From NCBI GenBank assembly GCA_030267565.1, contig BRXU01000024.1, positions 1,534,501 to 1,598,500 on the forward strand: a DNA stretch of 64,000 bases, given 5' to 3'. Positions 36,979 to 46,289 of the stretch are shown piece after piece (positions within the stretch are counted from its first letter, which is position 1; every line of letters starts with the position of its first letter). The stretch comes from Pleodorina starrii (lineage: Eukaryota; Chlorophyta; Chlorophyceae; Chlamydomonadales; Volvocaceae). The notes beneath the pieces are model-generated. The model was not told the DNA's origin, ran no database searches, and was given only the letters and a program-made list of their open reading frames with translations. The translations under genes were made by a program, and so were the position numbers.

Positions 36979-38693
36979 TCGCTTCTGGGACGTGCTCAGC
37001 TTTAGAACACATTCTGTGCCGGACGATCGGGTGTTTGGGGCGGAGCAGGTTCGGACGCCTTCACTTCCCACTTGTCGCGCACCAGCTGCAATGCTCTACG
37101 GCATGGTGTCCCGCTGACTTCATTCCCCTCTGAATGACCCTGTGGGGTTGGAGGCCACCATTCCCATTGCTTAAACTCGTTCGATGCCCGCGACCGCGTT
37201 CCCGTGCCGCCCCATTCACGCAGGGCCGCGGTTGCCTGTGAGCTCTGAACGGCTGGCTGGTCGGGGCGGCTGGTCGGATACCGATAGCGGTCCGATATCT
37301 GAGCGTGGGGCGAAAACTGTGTCTCGTGCATAGCTTTGGAACACCTGGTTCAGCTCTGTCCGCATCGGGGCACTCGCGGGATGGATGGCAGTGGAGCAGC
37401 TTCGGACACGCCAACAAAGGTGTCGAATGGGGACTAAAATCAGCCTTGGGTGCTCGACCCTAAGTCTAGAGTGGGCAAGGGGGAAGTGCAAATTTACGAT
37501 GGCTTTCCCGGACGACGGACGTTGACAAAGTAAGGTTGACGGGTGATTGCGTCAGCACGCACTGATGACGCTCTGTGTCTGGTCTCATGACTACTGCCCA
37601 GCCGCACCATTGACGGTTGGATTCAATGCAATCACGGAGCGCAAGCAAGGTGCCACAGCAGCGCCGTTGTTTGCTTGCCGCGCCATGCAGGGCCGGATTC
37701 GTGTGCGTGGCTTAACCTTCATCGCTTCGTTGCGGCTGTAATTCCGCGGGCGCTGTGAGGCTGAGAGTCGCTTTGGGGCTGTCGGCTCGTCCAGCACCGC
37801 CTTTGTTTCAGCATTGTCACGTCGTCAGTCACGTCGTCAGTCCTGGGCGCGAAGTTGGGAGTCGCAGTCCGTCGATTCGATTTCTTTTACCAACCGGCAG
37901 TCGGCCCGGGGCACGATAACCCAATAACGGCCGGGCCAGTCGGTAGGAATTATTTTTTGGGGCGACGATGCGCAAACTGCACGAGGGCCAAGCCACATGT
38001 GTGCTGGCTGTTGTGGGGACCTGCTGTTATTCTGATGACGTCAGTCGTGGTTTGGTTGGTTTTTGAGTGCCTGTGCAGCGGGCCTGCGGGCAGCGAAGGG
38101 TATGTTTGTGCGTCGCGGTTGGCGGGAGGTTGCTTTTGTTATGTGTAAGTTAAGATGGTATGTTGGAAGGCCTGCATCACATGACAGATACCTCATCCCC
38201 CGTCACCGACCTGACCTGCAAGCCACCCAGAAAGGAGAGGGATGTGACCGAAGCCAACTGAAGGATTGGGGACTCCAGCGGGAAATCAAGAAGGGCTTCA
38301 AAACGCTTCCTGTGCAGAGTAAGATCATGATATATTCGCCACTGTGTGCCGAAACCGTCACAAGCAAATGCCTCTTTTTTTCAAGGTAGGAGGTGCCGAA
38401 GGACTCCTTGCGAGGATAAAGCGGGGCCAGTTATCAAACGCCTCTTTTCACCGGGTCGCTGCCGGTAGTCATGTGCCTATGTTGCGCGAGGATAGGCGTG
38501 TGTGGTGTTCAGATGGGCACTAGCCGTGCACTGCAGCGGAAACGACAAGGCCATAAGGCAGTGGCCATGAAGCCATAAGGCTCCCAATTAGCCATGGTAC
38601 GTCACGGACCTATGGGGCTATGAGTCCAGACAAGGCAGGCAGGTCCCAGTCTCCAAGAGACCGGCTGAACAAAGGGCGAAGTGCTACATCCAG
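36979..38693. other. Catalase 3' flank, no gene seen
   Basis: Probably the catalase 3' UTR up to about 37.76 kb, then intergenic sequence. No frame shows a recognisable domain. A CATTGTCACGTCGTCAGTCA stretch near 37815 contains a short ACGTCGTCAGTC tandem duplication. Confidence 0.45.
37737..37741 (+). terminator. Candidate TGTAA polyadenylation signal (catalase)
   Basis: First TGTAA noticed downstream of the catalase stop, giving a 3' UTR of about 760 bases, ordinary for this group of algae. Confidence 0.5.
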
Positions 38694-39243
38694 TTTTTGG
38701 GCGGGGCCCCAGCGCGAAGCGCCCAGGGGGGCCCCGCCCTCTAGGATTGCCCATGTCCGTGGGACGTGCGTGGGACGTGGGAAGTAATTGGACAAGTGTA
38801 GACTTTCGGCCAACGGAAAATCTGCATAAGTAAAAGATTACATTCTTTATTGCACGGTAAATTTATTATTGGAACCCAACATCGCATGAGTAAAAACCAG
38901 TTTGGCAGTCTCCATGGACCGCGGCCGAGGTCAAACCAACACCTCTCGGCCTATAATTAATTCCAGAAGATTCATCGTTCCTTAAAGTGGAATTCTGACA
39001 TGACGGCGTGAAATAAATCTTTGTTTCGGAAACAAACTATGTTTGCATTGCGAACATTCTTCCCGCGACCACACCACAGCTCTGCTAGCCGGTCCGATCG
39101 TCTTGACGCATATTACTATTACAAAGGTTGCAACGAGCAAACCATGAGGGGCCAACTGCTGGTTGTTGGACGCCAAGCCGCCAATGCACGCACGATTCAT
39201 CTGCGGGCCGCCCAACAAGTCCAGTCGGCAACCTAGGGGACTT
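38694..39243 (+). repeat. Dispersed 560-bp repeat, copy A
   Basis: Nearly full copy of a dispersed sequence also seen at 51996-52568 (copy B), partly at 43531-43690 (copy C) and as a short piece at 56021. It opens with a long GC-rich hairpin (stem GGGCGGGGCCCC at 38699-38710 pairing with 38728-38739), continues through an AT-richer middle and ends at a shared CGGCAACCTAGGGGAC. A stretch near 39058-39200 is also shared with the arms of the large inverted repeat at 40.1-43.4 kb. No coding capacity is recognised, so probably a non-autonomous mobile element. Similarity was judged by eye. Confidence 0.8.
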
Positions 39244-40115
39244 CTACATTCCCTGTCCTAATGTTAAAGTTGTCAAGCCTCCTCTATGACGAATACCTCG
39301 GTAGCGAAGCCTGTGCACTCTCGTCGGCAACTGCACGTCATCATCGCGACCCTCTCAAACAGTTCCGCTGTCCTTCTATTGGCAAGTCAGCCTGCGTGAT
39401 GTGTAAGTGATACACTGCATGTCTACTGTCAAGTAACTTCAGCCAATGCGCTGGCCGGAAGAGTTGCACAGTGCCGAGACGGCGCGCGATGCCTCGCGAT
39501 GCTAAACATGGGGCGGATTGCTGAAAGCTCTGGCTGTCTATCAGCAGGAATGTTGACACTCTCACACTTCACGCCCTCGCCGCCCTAGCCCTTCAACTCC
39601 ACCCGTACGGATTGAACGGGGCCCCGCCCTTTTTCCGGCTTCAAGGAAGCCGACACCAACCCCTTGTTGTAACCCTACGACAACCCCCGGATCCCATGAC
39701 ATCTGTTTTAGCTCAGCACGTGAAGGATGCTTGGGAGGGGTTGGGACGGCTTATCCATCCTGTCCATCCGCTTACCTTCACGCTCCGACGAATTAATTGA
39801 TGACAGAGGAGCTGAATAACAGCTACATAGTGCGATTACACGACTCTATGGGTCTACTGTTCAATAGAACCTCTAGACCTGGCCACTAACCAATTCACCG
39901 GCGAAATCGCCTCATTGGAAAGGGATCCCACGCTGGGAAATGAATGTCTTCAACTACGTGTGTCAATTCCGATTCCCTGAAACGAATCGGTACCCATGCT
40001 AGCGAAGGGGGAGGCAAAAGGGAATCGGAGTCAAGGCAAAACCTCCCCCGCTCTGGGACCGGCCTAAAGAGGAAAGCACACGTATCCTGCACCTACCCAC
40101 GCACATACGAGGAAC
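39244..40115. other. Intergenic, nothing recognised
   Basis: About 870 bases between repeat copy A and the large inverted repeat. Only short frames (up to about 75 codons) without known motifs. Confidence 0.4.
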
Positions 40116-41200
40116 AACTTAGCCCCTGGCGCCCGTAATGTTGGTCGGTGTCATTGGTAGATGTTGTCGTTGGGGAGATGGTGCTGGGATGGCAAGAATG
40201 GTGCGAGAATGGAGTTGCATGAATGCATTACTGAATACGATGCGTGGTATGCATAATAAGTTTCCAGGCGTTGGGCCCGGCTGGGGGAAGGGGGTCTGCT
40301 GCCCCCCCTCCCCCAGACCCCTCCCCCCCCGCTGGTGGGGGGCGGGGGGCTGCCGCCCCCCATCCCCCCACACCCCCCTTCCCCCCGCGAACTCTGCAAT
40401 GCAGTGTCCGTGCTAACCGTGAAATTACAAAGGAAGGCGACCACGGTCTCAAAACGTTCATGTTTCAAAAACATGAATGCAAACAAAATGTATTCGTTTG
40501 CGGCTTGGCGTCCAACAACCACTTTGCCACTCATAGTTTGTCCCTTGCCATTCTTGTTTTTGTTATGTATTAGTAATACGCGTCAAGGCCGTCGGACCGG
40601 CTAAGCAGAACTGTGGTGTGGTCGCGGAAACATGTTCGCTATGCAATTGTTTGGATGTCAGAAAGATTAAGCGCCGCAATGTAAGTATTTATAATTGACG
40701 ACAACGGTACAACATGGAATGAACAGAAGTTCCGGATGCGTTGGAGCGAGTGCAGCCTCAGACATGCTCGGACCACGGACTCAGTCGAACATCTTTCATA
40801 CTGATACATGCAGTATTACTTTTAAGATTCTAATATAGTCTTACGAGTATTAAGGGCTTTTAATTAGCGTTGATAGCGTATCCAGCCACGAAGGTTGCTC
40901 GTCACTCAGCCGGGCAGACAGCCAGCCATTCATACTGATACATGCACTATTGATTTTAAGGTTCTAATATACTATTACGAGTATTAAGGGCTATTAATTG
41001 GCCTTTATAGTGTATCCAGCCATCAAGGTTGGTCGTCACTCCGCCGGGCAGCCCTGGGCAGCCAGCCAGCCAGGCAGCCACGAACAGGGCCAACACCCCC
41101 ACGCAACAGAGATTTAAATTCCATATAAGCTTCAGTGCTACTGCCCTCGCCAGGTCGCTTGGATGTGTCAAATCGTTATACCCTCTGCCGTACCGAAGCT
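40116..41200 (+). repeat. Left arm of the large inverted repeat
   Basis: Matches the reverse complement of about 42234-43410. It carries two copies of the 134-bp AT-rich subrepeat (about 40793-41055). Similarity to the right arm stops shortly after GTGTCAAATCGTTATACC. Confidence 0.85.
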
Positions 41201-41380
41201 ATGTGGCTGCTCTAACGTTTCTGGTTTGTCGGCGCGTTTGGTGCCGATCTGTCGGCTCGGTGGCAGGCGTCCTGAGGACGCTCTCTTGCTTGTCTGGTTT
41301 CGTTCTTCGTGCGTCTAGACCTCTTGCGGGCCCTGTGCTTCTGGGGCTCTCTTTTATGCTTTTTCCCACTTTGAGTGATG

Positions 41381-41530
41381 TGCGGGCTTGGTGCTGGTGG
41401 GCCTTGGAGGCTTGGCTTTCGGCACCCCTCCGTGGGTGCCCCTGGGGTAGGATGAACAGTCCGTCTAGCATGTACGGCTAGCAACCGATCTCAACATCGG
41501 TTCCCCTTGTAATCCTTGCATTCTAAAAAT
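41381..41530 (+). repeat. 150-bp hairpin module, copy 1
   Basis: Conserved block starting GTGCGGGCTTGGTGCTGGTG, with three consecutive potential hairpins: GGCACCC/GGGTGCC (41421-41440), CTAGC/GCTAG (41465-41481) and AACCGAT/ATCGGTT (41483-41502), followed at once by TTGTAA (TGTAA at 41508). Copies 2 and 3 are at 41808-41965 (minus) and 55540-55690 (plus). The base changes in the third stem are paired (see findings). It may be the 3' end of a retroposon transcript or another structured RNA. Confidence 0.8.
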
Positions 41531-41807
41531 ACCCCCCCACCCCGCCTCCTCCTAAAAATACAGCGGAGTTTCACACGATGTTGCACAAATAACAACCAAC
41601 CAGACCAAACCCCAGCCTACTTGTTCTGTCCAACATATCATTCATTAGTGTTTCCGGCAATGAACAGATGATTTGTCCGGATCCATTCCGTGAAAGGAAC
41701 GGATGGTTTGACGGAACCATATCCCAACCCCGCAAAGGAATATCCTGCGCCGCGAAGGCAGTCAATCGTCCCCAAAACTCCGCCACCACCGTTGCGCTTA
41801 TCTTGTT

Positions 41808-41965
41808 AGGATGCGGAGTTTACAAGGGGGACCGGTTGTCACACCGGTCGCTAGCCGTACAGGCTAGACAGACTGTTCATCCTACCCCAGGGGCACCCGC
41901 AAAGGGGTGCCAAACGCAAAGCCACCAAGGCCCACCCGCACCAAGCCCACCGCGCCATCAGGCCC
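41808..41965 (-). repeat. 150-bp hairpin module, copy 2 (inverted)
   Basis: Minus-strand copy with the same three stems; the third reads GACCGGT/ACCGGTC (41849-41830) and TTGTAAACTCCGCATCCTAA follows. It faces copy 1 tail to tail across a unique spacer of about 280 bases. Confidence 0.8.
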
Positions 41966-42233
41966 ACCAATCCCTAGCCTACACAAGCAGCAAGAACGCC
42001 GCAAGGTCCACTGTCGTCAAATCCTCCCAGCAGAAAAGACGCCACCAGGCTGGGCAGTCCCGCACCCACACAAGAGTCAAGTGTGGTCACAGTAGGTTCG
42101 TGCAGAGGTCAGCACGACCAAGTCAAGTGCACACGCGGTACGCACTCAGCAGAGCGAGTGTCGGGCAGAACAGAAATGCTCGTGGGGCCCTCCCGTCGAG
42201 ACCGTCAGGGGGAAGCGTAATGTAGCGTGACTA

Positions 42234-43410
42234 TTCGGTATGGCAGAGCGTATAACGATTTGACACATCCAGGCGGCCTCGCGAGGGTAGTAGCACTGAA
42301 GCTTATATGGAATTTGAATCTCTGTCGCGTGGGGGTGTTGGCCCTGTTCGTGGCTGCCTGGCTGGCTGGCTGCCCGGCGGAGTGACGACCAACCTTGATG
42401 GCTGGATACACTATCACGGCTAATTAATAGCCCTTAATTCTCGTAATACTATATTAGAATCTTAAAGGCAATAGTGTATGTATTTGTATGAATGGCTGGC
42501 TGTCTGCCCGGCTGAGTGACGAGCAACCTTCGTGGCTGGATACACTATCACGGCTAATTATTAGCCCTTAATACTCGTAATACTATATTAGAACCTTAAA
42601 ATCAATAGTGCATGTATCAGTATGAATGGCTGGCTGTCTGCCCGGCTGAGTGACGAGCAACCTTCGTGGCTGGATACGCTATCAACGCTAATTAATAGCC
42701 CTTAATACTCGTAAGACTATATTAGAATCTTAAAAGTAATACTGCATGTATCAGTATGAAAGATGTTCGACTGAGTCCGTGGTCCGAGCATGTCTGAGGC
42801 TGCACTCGCTCCAACGCATCCGGAACTTCTGTTCATTCCATGTTGTACCGTTGTCGTCAATTATAAATACTTACATTGCGGCGCTTAATCTTTCTGACAT
42901 CCAAACAATTGCATAGCGAACATGTTTCCGCGACCACACCACAGTTCTGCTTAGCCGGTCCGACGGCCTTGACGCATATTACTAATACATAACAAAAACA
43001 AGAATGGCAAGGGACAAACTATGAGTAGCAAAGTGGTTGTTGGACGCCAAGCCGCAAACGAATACATTTTGTTTGCATTCATGTTTGTGAAACATGAACG
43101 TTTTGAGACCGAGGTCGCCTTCCTTTTTAATTTCACGGTTAGCACGGACACTGCAATTCAGAGTGCGCGGGGGGAAGGGGGGTGTGGGGGGATGGGGGGC
43201 GGCAGCCCCCCGCCCCCCACCAGCGGGGGGGAGGGGGTCTGGGGGAGGGGGGGCAGCAGACCCCCTTCCCCCAGCCGGGCCCAACGCCTGGAAAACTATT
43301 ATGCATACGACGCATCGTATTCAATAATGCATTGATTCCCAGCACCAACTCCCCAACGACAACATCTACCGATCACATCGACCTACATTACGGGCGCCAG
43401 GGGCTAAGTT
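42234..43410 (-). repeat. Right arm of the large inverted repeat
   Basis: Inverted partner of the left arm; longer by about one 134-bp unit (three copies at roughly 42357-42760; units start near 42491 and 42625). Confidence 0.85.
42357..42760. repeat. 134-bp tandem subrepeat, three units
   Basis: Each unit begins around AATGGCTGGCTG, runs through GTGACGAGCAACCTTCGTGG and an AT-rich core with TACTCGTAATACTATATTAG, and ends near GTATCAGTATG. The unit nearest the centre is the most diverged. Confidence 0.9.
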
Positions 43411-43530
43411 TAGGGTCGGAAATGTAAGGGTCCGACGAATGCGCACATTCAGAACGACGATGTGTTACTTAAGTAGAGCCGCTACCCCTCCCCGGGGCCA
43501 GGCTCCTTACGCAAACACGCGCTTCTGCGC

Positions 43531-43690
43531 TTTTTGGGCGGGGTCCCAGCGCGCAGCGCCCCGCCCCACCCCATGCCCGTGCCTGCCTATGTCCGCCGGA
43601 CGTCTAATGCCATGGACCAAGTGCAAAATCTTGGCCAGCGGAAACGCGATATGAGTAACATATTACATTCTTTATTGCATGGTATCTTTC
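43531..43690 (+). repeat. Dispersed 560-bp repeat, truncated copy C
   Basis: Head portion only: the GC-rich hairpin start, then GGCCAGCGGAAACGCGATAT and ATTACATTCTTTATTGCATG. Similarity stops at GGTATCTTT, exactly where LINE-derived sequence (minus strand) begins, so one element has interrupted or truncated the other. Confidence 0.75.
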
Positions 43691-45263
43691 CGAAGGGTAA
43701 GCCTCTGGCGATATACCGGTACCTAAACGCTCATGCTCCCACCCGCTCATCAACCGCTCCCTCAGCGCTGTCACAATCGTTCCTTCGGGGAGTGGCTTAC
43801 TCAACAACCAATCGATGCGATTGTCGAAACCAATGACGTCCTGCGGCATCCCACTCCACGTGTCAATTTCGAGATACGTTAGCAACCGCAACACGGCGGC
43901 GCCCCAGCCAGACCCAGCTGGGTCAGCAAGGGCGTCGTGTACTTCCTGCTGTAGTAACGCCAACGCGAGAGAACCAGCCTGCTTTTGAACATGATTCCAG
44001 AAACCAACAACCTGTTTGGCCATGTGGTACTGCAACGGGAGGGAGCTGTGCCATTTCGGCAAACAGCAGCCGATGGACAGGCCTCGCCGCCCCCACTATC
44101 TGCCGCATAAAAATTATTTGTAGTTGCACCGAACCATCCCGCAAACAATCTCCAAAAAGGCCCTCCGCTAGGTTGTCGTTGCTATCACGACGTCTCCCAG
44201 AAGAAACCCTTTCGTGCGCTTCTGCTTTCACAAACGGGCCCCACTCCTGACAGCCGTACAACAGAATGGCGCGCACCTGGGTCGTAAAACACCGCATACG
44301 AACATCAGCAGAAAACAACTTCAATTTATCAAGCTTAGCATTTAGAGCAAACAAAGTAGATCGCGCCGTTGCATACAACTGCTGGCGGCAAGCATAGAAA
44401 GACCGATCGCGTCCGTACACCAGCCCTAGGTAGCGCGCTCTGTCCTTGGCCTGCCCTGCGAGTCGAAGTTGTGCATCGCACGCCGTGCTAGTTTGGGAAC
44501 GCAGGTCATCTCGTTGCACGCAAAGACTAGCCTTTCACATTTGGAAACATTGGGACGCATCCCAAAAGCCACACAGAACAGATCGACAAGATTAAGGAGC
44601 TCTACCATACGCTCCGGGGAGGTCGCAAGCAAATCAACGTCGTAAGCATACAGTAGGATTGAAACGCACTTGCCACTCACGAGGGGGGGCTCGTGCTTAC
44701 GCGCTCCGGCGTTCACCACATCATGTACATCAATAAGGTCGGCAAGCGTCTCGATGAACAACCCGAACAACTTCGTGGAAAGGGAACACCCTTGCTTAAC
44801 ACCCTGTCGTGACTCAAATTCCCCTCCCACACTCCCATTTACCCTCACCACCATGGATACCTTATCGTACGCTTTCGTTAGTGCCGCCAGCATCGGCCCG
44901 CCAACACCCCTCTCTTGCAGACGAAGCCACATGTGCTCACGGGGCACTTCAACAAAAGCCTTTTCGAATCTGCACTATAACCAATAGCCTCTGCCCAGCA
45001 CGCCTATGGCGCATGGTGAGATGCTGCTTGACAAAGAGGTGATGTGGACCACCGAAACCGCGCCTGGACCCCGCCTGACTCGGGTGACGCAGAGCCAGTT
45101 GCTCCTCGGCCCTCACAAGCCGGTCGAGGAGCACTGCCGCGTAGCACTTTGCCAGCGCCCCTCCTACTGCGATTCCCCTATAATTCCCCGGCACCAACGG
45201 ATCGCCAATCTCAAGCAAAGGCGTGACCGTCTTTGTGAACTGCTGTAGAAAATTGCCCGACAC
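43691..45263 (-). pseudogene. Decayed LINE (non-LTR) reverse transcriptase fragment
   Basis: Minus-strand remnants of a non-LTR retrotransposon reverse transcriptase. The 5' part (45263-44949) has NYRGIAVGGALAKCYAAVLL, the fingers/palm entry. After a frame break near 44965 the palm continues (44947-44426) with GVKQGCSLSTKLFGLFIETL, then LLYAYDVDLLAT where functional enzymes have Y-A-D-D. Later frames (44519-43923 and 44062-43690) carry thumb/C-terminal LINE-like sequence such as ILLYGCQEWG and LEIDTWSGMPQDVIGFDNRI. At least two frame changes plus the catalytic Asp-to-Tyr change mean it cannot encode an active enzyme. The endonuclease end is missing and the 3' side stops at repeat copy C. Confidence 0.87.
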
Positions 45264-45322
45264 CCTGATATGCTACATAAAGACATGGAGTACGGCATCT
45301 GCACGGTCATGTAACTGTCGCG

Positions 45323-45327
45323 TTACA
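45323..45327 (-). terminator. Candidate TGTAA polyadenylation signal (46.3-49.9 kb gene)
   Basis: Reverse complement of TTACA, about 960 bases past the stop of the minus-strand gene ending at 46290. Position only; could be chance. Confidence 0.25.
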
Positions 45328-46130
45328 CTACCTGCCAACACCCGCCTACCTGCCACGGCCCATTCACCCGTCTGCTCACGCTTGCAGGGCGGAAGCACTC
45401 CTACCACGCCACCATCAGCAGCAAGAGGTATCAGCAGGATGAGATCAGACCAGGGGCAGGCACAGACGCAGCAGGCAGAGGAGGAGCCAGACGCCAGTAT
45501 CCTGCTCACAAGCTGGGCCTGCACACATCAGCTTGCCTCCAGCCTCCGTACATGCAACTGCCGTATGCGTAGGCTCCAGGCGGGTGGACGGGCCGGCGGG
45601 CGAGGGAGGCGAGTCCGTGACAGTCCGCGCCAAGTCGAGCCAAGTCAGGGGCAACCGGCAGCTCGCAGCTGGCTAGATGGCTTGCTAGGGTATCATTCAC
45701 CCGCATATGTGCCAGTACCTCTCCGCCGGCATTGGCAGCTTGCACGTGCGCACGTGCGTGAGTGCTCGTATACCTTCCGTTTCCTGCAGGGCCGTAGGGC
45801 TGGCTTTGGCCGGTCCCAGTCTTGGTGGCCGCACCGCAGCTCAAGCGGGAGACGGTGCGGTCAGCTGTTCGGCACGTGAGCGCAAATGACACATTCCAAC
45901 CATCGCCTTGCTTCGCTGCTTGCATGAGCGCAGGTCAGGCTACGTCGGGGGTTCCAGCCAGCCAGCCTGCCAGCGCGGAATGGGGCCGGCCGGGTGTATG
46001 GGGTTATGCTGGCATGCAGCTGTGTGGTTTCGTCTATACACATCCGTACATGCACTGTCCAGCACGCGCGGGAGACCCGGTCGTGCCCCATCGCCCCACC
46101 CAGCCCGGCCGTGAGAAGCAGTGCAGTGCA

Positions 46131-46190
46131 GTACAGTACAGTACAGTACAGTACAGTACAGTACAGTACAGTACAGTACAGTACAGTACC
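46131..46190. repeat. (GTACA)12 microsatellite
   Basis: Twelve perfect pentanucleotide units preceded by GCAGT variants. Seen directly. Confidence 0.95.
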
Positions 46191-46289
46191 GGTAGCTGTG
46201 ATGCCGGTACCGGCACCGGTTAAAATGTCACACACCCACACCCACACACACCCGTTCGTGGGGTTGGTTGACATGCGCCTCTCTCCCGC

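Larger units (their letters stand above)
40116..43410. mobile_element. 3.3-kb foldback / tail-to-tail repeat element
   Basis: The ends are inverted copies: the plus strand begins AACTTAGCCCCTGGCGCCCG at 40116 and its complement ends at 43410. The left arm (about 40116-41200) and right arm (about 42234-43410) stay alignable throughout, including a C/G-rich tract, a stretch shared with repeat copies A and B, and 134-bp subrepeats (two on the left, three on the right). Further inside, each half ends in an inverted copy of a 150-bp hairpin module with TGTAA (41381-41530 plus; 41808-41965 minus), around a unique centre. No transposase or reverse transcriptase is seen inside and no clear target-site duplication. 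It could be a foldback transposon or two copies of one short retroposon inserted tail to tail. Confidence 0.8.
45264..46289. other. Intergenic, with pentanucleotide microsatellite
   Basis: No supported gene. Frames on both strands are overlapping and unrecognised. Contains the GTACA microsatellite and a minus-strand TGTAA at 45323-45327. Confidence 0.45.

Noticed and set aside
38699..38739. Strong GC hairpin as an intrinsic transcription terminator
   Set aside because: Rho-independent terminators are bacterial; this is nuclear DNA and the hairpin is the repeated head of a dispersed element.
42357..42760. Regularly spaced repeats as a CRISPR array
   Set aside because: The 134-bp units are adjacent with no unique spacers, inside a eukaryotic inverted repeat.
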